Origin: Xiphophorus maculatus
Taxonomy: Eukaryota; Chordata; Actinopteri; Cyprinodontiformes; Poeciliidae
Direction: 5' to 3'
DNA length: 64,000 bases
NCBI RefSeq assembly: GCF_002775205.1
Contig: NC_036445.1
Coordinates: 32,924,453-32,988,452, forward strand
Every line of letters starts with the position of its first letter. The first letter of the stretch is position 1. The position numbers and the translations under genes are program-made. The notes beneath the pieces were generated by a model. That model did not search any database. It had not been told where the DNA came from and saw only the letters and a program-made list of their open reading frames with translations. Below are positions 13,179 through 26,218 of the stretch, one piece after another.

Positions 13179-15718
13179 AGGCCCGAGCAGCAAAGCGCTG
13201 CGAAGGCCTATTGTATCTGTACTGTTTATTATTATTATTATTAGGCCCGAGCAGCAAAGCGCTGCGAAGGCCTATTGTATCTGTACTGTTTATTATTATT
13301 ATTACGATTCTTCCCACCTCTTCGTGTGCCTTTTTGGGGGCTTTATCATATTCAAAAACTCACCAAACTTGGCGGTGGCGACTAGAAAATTTAAAAATTT
13401 TGAATTTTAAGGTTGTCGCAAAAATCGCAAAAAAAATTGCTGAACGGCGGCAACTAGCAATTTTCTGTTGACACAATGGTATGAACGTACTTCATCGTAG
13501 AGACATGAAATTTGGTACACTTGTAGAGCTCACCAAAAGACTCAGAACTTACATTGAATGTTATAAGCCAACTATCACAGAAAGTCGGCCATTTTGTATT
13601 GAACGTCCATTTTTTACCTCGAGTTTGACGTTTACAGCCTTCGTATTTGATCGAACTCCTCCTAGGGATTTCGATTGATCGACTTCAAACTCGGTCAGTC
13701 TGATCATAAGGCATGTTTGATTTAAAGTTATCAAATTGGTGAGTTTTGGAGCATGCTGAAGGGGGGTTAGCAGGGGTCAAAGTTCACCTACTCGCCATGA
13801 AACACGAAACTCTTATATTTCCTATATAAAAACACATAGAGGGACCAAACTTTCACTGATTGATCGTCATCGGGTGTCCTAAAATACCCTGTGGTGAAAT
13901 GATGACATCACTTAGGCCACGCCCCCTGAGAACAGGAAGTGTCATGTTTTACTGTGAACGGTCGCTATCTTAGCCCTTTGACCTCATCAACATGAAACTG
14001 TGTCCAGAGACAGAAGACATGTTGGTGTGTTGAGGATTCCAACCCCGACCGGCTTTGACATAGCAGGTGGGCGTGGCGGCGTGGCGAAGTGACCTGTAAC
14101 GCCGTTGCCATACGTTTGGCTCTGAATTCCACAATTTCGGGCCCAGCTGCTCCAAACTCACTAGGATGGATCCTTATCCACCCACCGACAGGAATTCATA
14201 ACAAAATTTGGTGGGCGTGGCCTAATTTCTCTATAGCGACCCCTAGAGTATTTTAAATGAACAGCCCCAAGCCATGCTTTATCCTAGAATTACGAAACTT
14301 GGTACATATGTGTATCTTGTCGGGACGTACAAAAAAGTCTCTTAGAGCCATGCTCTAAACCCAACAGGAAGTCGGCCATTTTGTATTGAAGGTCCATTGT
14401 GGACCTCGAGTTTGACGTTTACAGCCTTTGCATTTGATCGAACTCCTCCTAGGGATTTCGGTTGATCGGCTTCAAACTCGGTCAGTCTGATCATAAGGCA
14501 TGTCTGATTTAAAGTTATCAAATTGGTGACTGTATGAGCTTGCTGAAGGGGGGTTACCAGGGGTCAAAGTTCACCTACTCGCCATGAAACACCAAACTCT
14601 TATATATCCTGCACAGAAACTCACAGAGACACCAAACTTTCAGTTATTGATCATCAATAGGTGTCCTAAAATACCCTGTGGTGAAATTATGACATCGCTT
14701 AGGCGACGCCCCCTGAGAACAGGAAGTGTCATGTTTTACTGTGAACGGTCGCTATCTTAGCCCTTTGACCTAATCAACATGAAACTGTGTGCAGAGACAG
14801 AAGACATGTTGGTGTGTTGTGGATTCAAGCCCTGACCGGCTGCGATGAAGCAGCTGTGTGCGGCGGCATGGCGAAGTGACCTGTAACGCCGATGCCATAC
14901 GTTTGCTTCTAGATTCCACATGTTTCGACCGAGCTGCACTAAACTTGGCTTGAGTGATGCTGGTGTGATACCTGAAAATTCTATGTCATCAGATTATGAC
15001 GTCATCTAAGCCCCGCCCCCTCAGAACAGGAAGTGCTATTTTTTTCCTTGGAAACATTCATCTATGGCTCTCTTGACCTAATCAAGGTGATTCTGTGTTG
15101 GATGACAGATAGGAAGTTGGTCTCGCTTGCTTTAAAGTCCCAACAGTTTTCAATGGCGGCAACGCCGTTCGTATACGTTTGCCTCTACCTTCCACATATT
15201 TTGACCGAGCTGCATCAAACTTGGCCTGAGTGATCCTGGAGGCTTGCCCGTCAATCCTACGTCATCACATTATGACGTCATCTAAGCCCCGCCCCCTCGG
15301 AACCGGAAGTGCCGTTTTTTTCCTTGGAAAGCTCTGTTTATGGCTCTCTTGACCTAATCAAGGTGATTCTGTGTTGGATGACAGATAGGACGTTGGTCTC
15401 GCTTGCTTTAAAGTGCCAAGAGTTTTCAATGGCGGCAACGCCGTTCGTATACGTTTGCCTCTACATTCCACATATTTTGACCGAGCCGCATCAAACTTGG
15501 CCTGAGTGATCCTGGTGGGAGGCCCGTCGATCCTACGTCATCATATTATGACGTCATCTAAGCCCCGCCCCCTCGGAACAGGAAGTGCCGTTTTTTTCCT
15601 TGGAAAGCTCGCCCTAAACCATGCGAGAGCTCCTGCGGTGGCCGGAACCCCCGCGGTGGCCAATAGGCCGGAGCGGCGCTTGCTGCGAGGGCCGCCCGAG
15701 GCTGCTTGCAGCTTTAAT
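13179..15718. repeat. Array unit 3 (double head, truncated tail)
   Basis: The GGCCCGAGCAGC head is duplicated (13180 and 13244, period 64). Two submodules follow (13632, 14419). There is no palindromic insert. Three CREs lie at 14997, 15273 and 15549, the last two carried by a 276-bp internal tandem duplication. Only the last ~100 bases of the GC-rich tail remain. Confidence 0.85.
15008..15560. repeat. 276-bp tandem duplication inside array
   Basis: The block starting at the GC box after the CRE at 14997 and running through ATGGCGGCAACGCCG is repeated once, 276 bases later, with few differences. Each copy ends in a CRE. Confidence 0.8.
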
Positions 15719-18022
15719 TATTCTTATTTTTCTGCCCCCCCAAAGAGGCGCCTTTTTGGAGGCTTTAGCATATTCAAAAACTCACCAAACTTGGCGGATG
15801 CATACGGGGAGTTTAAAAATTTCGTATTTTAAGGTCGCCGCAAAAATCGCAAACAAATTGGCTCAACGGCGCCACCTAGCAATTTTCAAAAGACCCATTG
15901 CTATTCACTTACTTCATCGTAGAGACTTGAAATTCGGTACAGTTGTAGAGCTCACTAAGACGCTCAGAATTTACAAGTAATGTCATAGTGCAAGTATCAC
16001 AGGAAGTCGGCCATTTTGTATTGAAGGTCCATTTTGGACCTCGAGTTTGACGTTTACAGCCTTCGTATTTGATCGAACTCCTCCTAGGGATTTCGATTGA
16101 TCGGCTTCAAACTCGGTCAGTCTGATCATAAGGCATGTCTGATTTAAAGTTATCAAATTGGTGAGTTTTGGAGCATGTTGAAGGGGGGTTAGCAGGGGTT
16201 AAAGTTCACCTACTCGCCATGAAACACGAAACTCTTATATTTCCTATACAAAAACACAGAGAGGGACCAAACTTTCAGAGATTGGTCGTCATCGGGTGTC
16301 CTAAAATACCCTGTGGTGAAATTATTTTTTTAAGTAGGCCACGCCCCCTGAGAACAGGAAGTGTCATGTTTTACTGTGAACGGTCGCTATCTTAGCCCTT
16401 TGACCTAATCAACATGAAACTGTGTCCAGAGACAGAAGACATGTTGGTGTGTTGGGGATTCCAACCCCGACCGGCTGCGATGAAGCAGGTGGGCGTGGCG
16501 GCGTTGCGAACGCCATCGAATTTCGTTTGGCTCTGAATTCCACAGTTTCGGGGTGAGCTGCTCCAAACTCACTAGGATGGATCCTTATCCATCCCCGAAC
16601 AGGAATCCATAGAGATATTTGGTGGGCGTGGCCTAATTTTTCTATAGCGACCCCTAGAGTATTTTAAATGAACAGCCCCAAGCCATGCTTAAACCTAGAA
16701 TTACGAAACTTGGTACACATGTGTATCTTGTCGGGACGTACAAAAAAGTCTCTTAGAGCCATGCTCTAAACCCAACAGGAAGTCGGCCATTTTAGATTGA
16801 AGTTCATTTGACCTCAATTTTGACGTTTACAGCCTTCGCATTTGATCGAACTCCTCCTAGGGATTTCGATTGATCGACTTCAAACTCGGTCAGTCTGATG
16901 ATAAGGCATGTTTAATTTAAAGTTATCAAATTGGTGAGTTTTGGAGCATGTTGAAGTGGGGTTAGCAAGGCTCAAAGATCCCCTGTGATTGACTGTGTAA
17001 TATGTTACACAGTCAATTACAAAGGGGATTATTTTGTCATGTGTGGGGCAATGCTGCCCTCTGGTGTCGAATTACTGAAATAATTAAACTATTTCAGTAA
17101 TTTCAGTAAATCGACACCAGAGGGCAGCATTGCCCTACGGAATGACAGTTCAATGTTGAATTAAAGAGGAAAAAATTAAATAATTTGTAATTCTAACACA
17201 AAAAATCACAGAGACACCAAAGTTTGAGATATTGATCATCCTCGGGTGTAGAATAATATCCAATGGTCAAATGATGACATCACGTAGGCCACGCCCTCTG
17301 ACAACAGGAAGTCTCGTATTTTACTGTGAACGGTCGATAACTTCTGCACCAAACTTTGCACGAGTGACCCTGGTGGGATCCTTGACGACCCTATGTCATC
17401 ATATTATGACGTCATCTAAGCCCCGCCCCCTCAGAACAGGAAGTGCCGTTTTTTTCCTTGGAAAGCTCCGTTTATGGCTCTCTTGACCTAATCAAGATGA
17501 TTCGGATGATAAACTCTGTCAATGCTCGCTGCTGGCTGAACCGTGTGGGCGTGGCCAAATGGCGAATATCAGTCCCTCGCCATATGCATACGTTTGGCTC
17601 TTATTCATGCATAGATCATCCGATTGGCGCCAAACTGGATATGTATGACCTTTGTTCACCTCTAAAGAGCCCGACGGGTTTGATATGTAATTTGGCTCCA
17701 CTGCGCCCCCTAAGTTAATACATGGGCCGTATCTCCTCGACGCATCGACCGATCTGCGCCAGATTTTTCGACAGTCGTCGGGCACCGCCGCCGAACGCAT
17801 TCACGCGTGTCGCCCGGTGGACGGGCGGGGAAAATGCGCGACAGCTTCTGCGGCGGCTGGCGGGCGGCGGTGCTGGAAACTGCGGCGGAGCTTCCGCGGT
17901 GGGGAGCGGGCTGCGGCTCTGGAAACCGAGCGAGAGCTTCTGCGGTGGCCGGAACCCCCGCGGTGGCCAATAGGCCGGAGCGGCGCTTGCTGCGAGGGCC
18001 GCTCGAGGCTGCTTGCAGCTTT
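15719..18022. repeat. Array unit 4
   Basis: It lacks the head. It has submodules at 16054 and 16827, two adjacent palindromes (16981-17029 and 17043-17138), a CRE at 17407-17414 and a full GC-rich tail. It is nearly identical to unit 7, about 8.19 kb downstream. Confidence 0.85.
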
Positions 18023-20689
18023 AATTAGGCCCGAGCAGCAAAGCGCTGCGAAGGCCTATTGTATCTGTACTGTTTCTTATTATTCTTCTTACGATTCTGC
18101 CCCCCTCTTCGTGCGCCTTTTTGGGGGCTTTATCATATTCAAAAACTCACCAAACTTGGCGGAAGCGACTAGGCGGTTTAAAAATTTTGAATTTTAAGGT
18201 CGCCGCAAAAATCGCAAAAAAAATTGCTCAACGGCGGCAACTAGCAATTTTCAACAGACCCATTGCTATTCACTTACTTCATCGTAGAGACTTGAAATTC
18301 GGTACAGTTGTAGAGCTCACTAAGACGCTCAGAATTTACAAGTAATGTCATAGTGCAAGTATCACAGGAAGTCGGCCATTTTGTATTGAAGGTCCATTTT
18401 TTACCTCGAGTTTGACGTTTACAGCCTTCGTATTTGATCGAACTCCTCCTAGGGATTTCGATTGATCGGCTTCAAACTCGGTCAGTCTGATCATAAGGCA
18501 TGTCTGATTTAAAGTTATCAAATTGGTGAGTTTTGGAGCATGTTGAAGGGGGGTTAGCAGGGGTCAAAGTTCACCTACACGCCATGAAACAAAAACCTCT
18601 TATATTTCCTATACAAAAACACATAGAGGGACCAAACTTTCAGTGATTGATCGTCATCGGGTGTCCTAAAATACCCTACAGTGAAATTTTTTTTTTATGT
18701 AGGCCACGCCCCCTGAGAGCAGGAAGTGTAATGTTTTACTGTGAACGGTCGCTATCTTAGCCCTTTGACCTAATCAACATGAAACTGTGTCCAGAGACAG
18801 AAGACATGTTGGTGTGTTCTGGATTCCAACCCCGACCGGCTGCGATGAAGCAGGTGGGCGTGGCGGCGTTGCGAACGCCATCGAATTTCGTTTGGCTCTG
18901 AATTCCACAGTTTCGGGGTGAGCTGCTCCAAACTCACTAGGATGGATTCTTATCCATCCCCAAACAGGAATCCATAGCGAAATTTGGTGGGCGTGGCCTA
19001 ATTTTTCTATAGCGACCCCTAGAGTATTTTAAATGAACAGCCCCAAGCCATGCTTAAACCTAGAATTACGAAACTTGGTACACATGTGTATCTTGTCGGG
19101 ACGTACAAAAAAGTCTCTTAGAGCCATGCTCTAAACCCAACAGGAAGTCGGCCATTTTAGATTGAAGTTCATTTGACCTCGATTTTGACGTTTACAGCCT
19201 TTGCATTTGATCGAACTCCTCCTAGGGCTTTCGATTGATCGGCTTCAAACTCGGTCAGTCTGATCATAAGGCATGTCTGATTTAAAGTTATCAAATTGGT
19301 GACTGTATGAGCTTGCTGAAGGGGGGTTACCAGGGGTCAAAGTTCACCTACTCGCCATGAAACACGAAACTCTTATATTTCCTATACAAAAACACATAGA
19401 GGGACCAAACTTTCAGTTATTGATCATGATTAGGTGTCCTAAAATACCCTGTGGTGAAATGATGACATCGCTTAGGCCACGCCCCCTGAGAACAGGAAGT
19501 GTCATGTTTTCCTATGAACGGTTGCTATCTTACCCCTTTGACCTAATCAACATGAAACTGTGTCCAGAGACAGAAGACATGTTGGTGTGTTGTGGATTCA
19601 AGCCCTGACCGGCTGCGATGAAGCAGCTGGCTGTGGCGGCGTGGCGAAGTGACCTGTAACGCCGATGCCATACGTTTGCTTCTAGATTCCATATATTTCG
19701 ACCGAGCTGCACCAAACTTTGCCTGACTCATCCTGGTGTGATACCTGACAATGCTATGTCATCATATTATGACGTCATCTAAGCCCCGCCCCCTCAGAAT
19801 GAATTAGAGAGATCTTCTGTGTAATTACATAATAAACAGTCCATGTTCGTTGTTTGTAGGGCAATGCTGCCCTCTGCTGCCCACTGAAATAGTTTCATTA
19901 TTTCAGTAATTCGACACCAGAGGGCAGCATTGCCCTACGGAATGAAAGTTCAATGTTGTAATGGAGGAAAAAATTAAATAATTAGTAATTCTAACACAAA
20001 AACTCACAGAGACACCAAACGTTCAGTGATTGATCATAATCGAGTGTCCAATAATATCCAATGGTTAAATGATGACATCACTTAGGCCCCGCCCCCTCGG
20101 AACAGGAAGTGCTATTTTTTTACTTGGAAAGCTCTGTTTATGGCTCTCTTGACCTAATCAAGATGATTCGGATGATAAACTCTGTCAATGCTCGCTGCTG
20201 GCTGAACCGTGTGGGCGTGGCCAAATGGCGAATATCAGTCCCTCGCCATATACATACGTTTGGCTCTTATTCAGGCATAGATCATCCGATTGGCGCCAAA
20301 CTGGATATGTATGACCTTTGTTCACCTCTAAAGAGCCCGACGGGTTTGAAATGTAATTTGGCTCCACTGCGCCCCCTAAGTTAATACATGGGCTGTATCT
20401 CCTCGACGCATCCACCGATCTGCACCAGATTTTTTGACAGTCGTCGGGGAGCGCTGCCGAACGCATTCACGCGTGTCGCCTGGTGGATGGGTGTGGAAAA
20501 TGCGCGACAGCTTCTGCGGTGGCTAGCGGGCGGCGGTGCTGGAAACTGCGGCGGAGCTTCTGCGGTGGGGAGTTGGCTGCGGCTCTGGAAATCGTGCGAG
20601 AGCTTCTGCGGTGGCTGGAACCCCCGCGGTGGCCAATAGGCCGGAGCGGCGCTTGCTGCGAGGGCCGCCCGAGGCTGCTTGCAGCTTTA
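18023..20689. repeat. Array unit 5
   Basis: The head is at 18028. Submodules lie at 18419 and 19192, a CRE at 19770-19777 and a shortened palindrome at 19856-19938. The GC-rich tail ends near 20689. Confidence 0.85.
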
Positions 20690-23600
20690 ATTATTCTTAT
20701 TATTCTTCCACCCAAATGAATTGCCTTTTTGGGGGCTTTATCATATTCAAAAACTCACCAAACTTGGCGGTCGCATAAAACGAGTTTTAAATTTAAGTAC
20801 TGTAAGGTCGTCGCAAAAATCGCAAAAAAAATTGCTCAACGGCAGCAACTAGCAATTTTCAAAAGACCCATTGCTATTCACTTACTTCATCGTAGAGACT
20901 TGAAATTCGGTACAGTTGTAGGGCTCACTAAGACGCTCAGAATTTACAAGTAATGTCATAGTGCAACTATCACAGAAAGTCGGCCATGTTGGATTGAAGG
21001 TCCATTTCGGACCCTATTTTGGCCGTTTACAGCCTTCGTATTTGATCGAACTCCTCCTAGGGATTTCGATTGATCGGCTTCAAACTCGGTCAGTCTGATC
21101 ATAAGGCATGTCTGATTTAAAGTTATCAAATTGGTGAGTTTTGGAGCATGTTGAAGGGGGGTTACCAGGGGTCAAAGTTCACCTACACGCCAGGAAACAA
21201 AAACCTCTTATATTTCCTATACAAAAACACATAGAGGGACCAAACTTTCAGTGATTGATCGTCATCGGGTGTCCTATAATACCCTGCAGTGAAATTTTTT
21301 TTTTACGTAGGCCACGCCCCCTGAGAGCAGGAAGTGTAATGTTTTACTGTGAACGGTCGCTATCTTAGCCCTTTGACCTAATCAACATGAAACTGTGTCC
21401 AGAGACAGAAGACATGTTGGTGTGTTGTGGATTCCAACCCCGACCGGCTGCGATGAAGCAGGTGGGCGTGGCGGCGTTGCGAACGCCATCGAATTTCGTT
21501 TGGCTCTGAATTCCACAGTTTCGGGGTGAGCTGCTCCAAACTCACTAGGATGGATCCTTATACACCCGCCAACAGGAATCCATAGCGAAATTTGGTGGGC
21601 GTGGCCTAATTTCTCTACATCTCCCCCTAGAATATTTAGAAAAATCAGCCCCAAGCCATGCTTAATCCTAGAATTACGAAACTTGGTACACATGTGTATC
21701 TTGTCAGGACGTACAAAAAAGTCTCTTGGAGCCATGCTCTAAACCCAACAGGAAGTCGGCCATTTTGGATTGAAGGTCCATTTTGGACCTCGAGTTTGAC
21801 GTTTACAGCCTTTGCATTTGATCGAACTCCTCCTAGGGATTTCGATTGATCGGCTTCAAACTCGGTCAGTCTGATCATAAGGCATGTCTGATTTAAAGTT
21901 ATCAAATTGGTGACTGTATGAGCTTGCTGAAGGGGGGTTACCAGGGGTCAAAGTTCAGCTACTCGCCATGAAACACGAAACTCTTATATTTCCTATACAA
22001 AAACACAGAGAGGGACCAAACTTTCATTGATTGATCGTCATCGGGTGTCCTAAAATACCCTGTGGTGAAATTATTTTTTTAAGTAGGCCACGCCCCCTGA
22101 GAACAGGAAGTGTCATGTTTTACTGTGAACGGTCGCTATCTTAGCCCTTTGACCTAATCAACATGAAACTGTGTCCAGAGACAGAAGACATGTTGGTGTG
22201 TTGTGGATCCAAGCCTTGACCAGCTGCGATGAAGCAGCTGGGTGTGGCGGCGTGGCGAAGTGACCTGTAACGCCGATGCCATACGTTTGCTTCTAGATTC
22301 CACATGTTTCGACCGAGCTGCACCAAACTTGGCCTGACTCATCCTGGTGTGATACCTGACAATGCTATGTCATCATATTATGACGTCATCTAAGCCCCGC
22401 CCCCTCAGAATGAATTAGAGAGATCTTCTGTGTAATTACATAATAAACAGTCCATGTTCGTTGTTTGTAGGGCAATGCTGCCCTCTGCTGCCCACTGAAA
22501 TAGTTTCATTATTTCAGTAATTCGACACCAGAGGGCAGCATTGCCCTACGGAATGACAGTTCACTGTTGTAATGGAGGAAAAAATTAAATAATTTGTAAT
22601 TCTAACACAAAAACTCACAGAGACACCAAACGTTCAGTGATTGATCATAATCGAGTGTCCAATAATATCCAATGGTCAAATGATGACATCACTTAGGCCA
22701 CGCCCCCTGAGAACAGGAAGTGTCATGTTTTACTGTGAACGGTCGCTATCTTAGCCCTTTGACCTAATCAACATGAAACTGTGTCCAGAGACAGAAGACA
22801 TGTTGGTGTGTTGTGGATCCAAGCCCTGACCGGCTGCGATGAAGCAGCTGGGTGTGGCGGCGTGGCGAAGTGACCTGTAACGCCGATGCCATACGTTTGC
22901 TTCTAGATTCCACATGTTTCGACCGAGCTGCACCAAACTTGGCCTGACTCATCCTGGTGTGATGCCTGACATTGCTATGTCATCATATTATGACGTCATC
23001 TAAGCCCCGCCCCCTCAGAATGAATTAGAGAGATCTTCTGTGTAATTACATAATAAACAGTCCATGTTCGTTGTTTGTAGGGCAATGCTGCCCTCTGCTG
23101 CCCACTGAAATAGTTTCATTATTTCAGTAATTCGACACCAGAGGGCAGCATTGCCCTACGGAATGAAAGTTCAATGTTGTAATGGAGGAAAAAATTAAAT
23201 AATTAGTAATTCTAACACAAAAACTCACAGAGACACCAAACGTTCAGTGATTGATCATAATCGAGTGTCCAATAATATCCAATGGTCAAATGATGACATC
23301 ACTTAGGCCCCGCCCCCTCGGAACAGGAAGTGCTATTTTTTTACTTGGAAAGCTCCGTTTATGGCTCTCTTGACCTAATCAAGATGATTCGGATGATAAA
23401 CTCTGTCAATGCTCGCTGCTGGCTGAACCGTGTGGGCGTGGCCAAATGGCGAATATCAGTCCCTCGCCATATGCATACGTTTGGCTCTTATTCAGGCATA
23501 GATAATCCGATTGGCGCCAAACTGGATATGTATGACCTTTGTTCACCTCTAAAGAGCCCGACGGGTTTGAAATGTAATTTGGCTCCACTGCGCCCCCTAA

Positions 23601-23907
23601 GTTAATACATGGGCTGTATCTCCTCGACGCATCGACCGATCTGCGCCAGATTTTTCGACAGTCGTCGGGGAGCGCCGCCGAACGCATTCACGCGTGTCGC
23701 CCGGTGGACGGGCGGGGAAAATGCGCGACAGCTTCTGCGGCGGCTGGCGGGCGGCGGTGCTGGAGACTGCGCCGGAGCTTCCGCACTGGCGAGCGGGCTG
23801 CGGCTCTGGAAAACGCGCGAGAGCTTCTGCGGTGGCTGGAACCCCCGCGGTGGCCAATAGGCCGGAGCGGCGCTTGCTGCGAGGGCCGCCCGAGGCTGCT
23901 TGCAGCT
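20690..23907. repeat. Array unit 6 (with 610-bp internal duplication)
   Basis: Submodules lie at 21027 and 21803. A block carrying a CRE and a shortened palindrome occurs twice with a period of 610 (CREs 22381 and 22991; palindromes 22467-22549 and 23077-23159). The GC-rich tail follows. Confidence 0.85.
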
Positions 23908-26218
23908 TTAATTATTCTTATTTTTCTGCCCCCCCAAAGAGGCGCCTTTTTGGAGGCTTTAGCATATTCAAAAACTCACCAAACTTGGCGGATGCATACG
24001 GGGAGTTTAAAAATTTCGTATTTTAAGGTCGCCGCAAAAATCGCAAACAAATTGGCTCAACGGCGCCACCTAGCAATTTTCAAAAGACCCATTGCTATTC
24101 ACTTACTTCATCGTAGAGACTTGAAATTCGGTACAGTTGTAGAGCTCACTAAGACGCTCAGAATTTACAAGTAATGTCATAGTGCAAGTATCACAGGAAG
24201 TCGGCCATTTTGTATTGAAGGTCCATTTTGGACCTCGAGTTTGACGTTTACAGCCTTCGTATTTGATCGAACTCCTCCTAGGGATTTCGATTGATCGGCT
24301 TCAAACTCGGTCAGTCTGATCATAAGGCATGTCTGATTTAAAGTTATCAAATTGGTGAGTTTTGGAGCATGTTGAAGGGGGGTTAGCAGGGGTCAAAGTT
24401 CACCTACACGCCATGAAACAAAAACCTCTTATATTTCCTATACAAAAACACATAGAGGGACCAAACTTTCAGGGATTGATCGACATCGGGTGTCCTAAAA
24501 TACCCTGCAGTGAAATGTTTTTTTATGTAGGCCACGCCCCCTGAGAGCAGGAAGTGTAATGTTTTACTGTGAACGGTCGCTATCTTAGCCCTTTGACCTA
24601 ATCAACATGAAACTGTGTCCAGAGACAGAAGACATGTTGGTGTGTTGTGGATTCCAACCCCGACCGGCTGCGATGAAGCAGGTGGGCGTGGCGGCGTTGC
24701 GAACGCCGTCGAATTTCGTTTGGCTCTGAATTCCACAGTTTCGGGGTGAGCTGCTCCAAACTCACTAGGATGGATCCTTATCCATCCCCGAACAGGAATC
24801 CATAGAGATATTTGGTGGGCGTGGCCTAATTTTTCTATAGCGACCCCTAGAGTATTTTAAATGAACAGCCCCAAGCCATGCTTAAACCTAGAATTACGAA
24901 ACTTGGTACACATGTGTATCTTGTCGGGACGTACAAAAAAGTCTCTTAGAGCCATGCTCTAAACCCAACAGGAAGTCGGCCATTTTAGATTGAAGTTCAT
25001 TTGACCTCAATTTTGACGTTTACAGCCTTCGCATTTGATCGAACTCCTCCTAGGGATTTCGATTGATCGACTTCAAACTCGGTCAGTCTGATCATAAGGC
25101 ATGTTTAATTTAAAGTTATCAAATTGGTGAGTTTTGGAGCATGTTGAAGTGGGGTTAGCAAGGCTCAAAGATCCCCTGTGATTGACTGTGTAATATGTTA
25201 CACAGTCAATTACAAAGGGGATTATTTTGTCATGTGTGGGGCAATGCTGCCCTCTGGTGTCGAATTACTGAAATAATTAAACTATTTCAGTAATTTCAGT
25301 AAATCGACACCAGAGGGCAGCATTGCCCTACGGAATGACAGTTCAATGTTGAATTAAAGAGGAAAACATTAAATAATTTGTAATTCTAACACAAAAAATC
25401 ACAGAGACACCAAAGTTTGAGATATTGATCATCCTCGGGTGTAGAATAATATCCAATGGTCAAATGATGACATCACGTAGGCCACGCCCTCTGACAACAG
25501 GAAGTCTCGTATTTTACTGTGAACGGTCGATAACTTCTGCACCAAACTTTGCACGAGTGACCCTGGTGGGATCCTTGACGACCCTATGTCATCATATTAT
25601 GACGTCATCTAAGCCCCGCCCCCTCAGAACAGGAAGTGCCGTTTTTTTCCTTGGAAAGCTCCGTTTATGGCTCTCTTGACCTAATCAAGATGATTCGGAT
25701 GATAAACTCTGTCAATGCTCGCTGCTGGCTGAACCGTGTGGGCGTGGCCAAATGGCAAATATCAGTCCCTCGCCATATGCATACGTTTGGCTCTTATTCA
25801 CGCATAGATCATCCGATTGGCGCCAAACTGGATATGTATGACCTTTGTTCACCTCTAAAGAGCCCGACGGGTTTGAGATGTAATTTGGCTCCACTGCGCC
25901 CCCTAAGTTAATACATGGGCCGTATCTCCTCGACGCATCGACCGATCTGCGCCAGATTTTTCGACAGTCGTCGGGCACCGCCGCCGAACGCATTCACGCG
26001 TGTCGCCCGGTGGACGGGCGGGGAAAAAGCGCGACAGCTTCTGCGGCGGCTGGCGGGCGGCGGTGCTGGAAACTGCGGCGGAGCTTCCGCGGTGGGGAGC
26101 GGGCTGCGGCTCTGGAAACCGAGCGAGAGCTTCTGCGGTGGCCGGAACCCCCGCGGTGGCCAATAGGCCGGAGCGGCGCTTGCTGCGAGGGCCGCCCGAG
26201 GCTGCTTGCAGCTTTAAT
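23908..26218. repeat. Array unit 7 (right end)
   Basis: It is nearly identical to unit 4. Submodules lie at 24248 and 25020, palindromes at about 25175-25220 and 25235-25331, and a CRE at 25600-25607. After GCAGCTTTAATT it switches abruptly to AT-rich unique sequence. Confidence 0.85.

Larger units (their letters stand above)
7460..26218. repeat. Composite tandem array, seven ~2.3-3.2 kb units
   Basis: The landmark TTACAGCCTTCG recurs at 7460, 8235, 9008, 10438, 11214, 11987, 13632, 14419, 16054, 16827, 18419, 19192, 21027, 21803, 24248 and 25020. It comes in groups two or three submodules long, spaced about 771-786 bases. Each group is followed by a palindromic insert in most units, a segment with a perfect CRE and a CCCCGCCCCC GC box, and a GC-rich tail ending GCTTGCAGCTTTAATT. 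Some units begin with a GGCCCGAGCAGC head. Copies differ by small substitutions and indels. The same short frames recur in all copies, overlap on both strands and show no domain, so I treat them as non-coding. The right edge is sharp, at about 26218. Confidence 0.92.

Noticed and set aside
10050..13306. GGCCCGAGCAGC heads read as tRNA genes or tRNA-derived sequence
   Set aside because: No A box/B box pair and no cloverleaf; only a short GC hairpin followed by a TTATTA run.
7460..26218. CRISPR-like array
   Set aside because: The repeats are hundreds of bases long with no unique short spacers, in a vertebrate genome.
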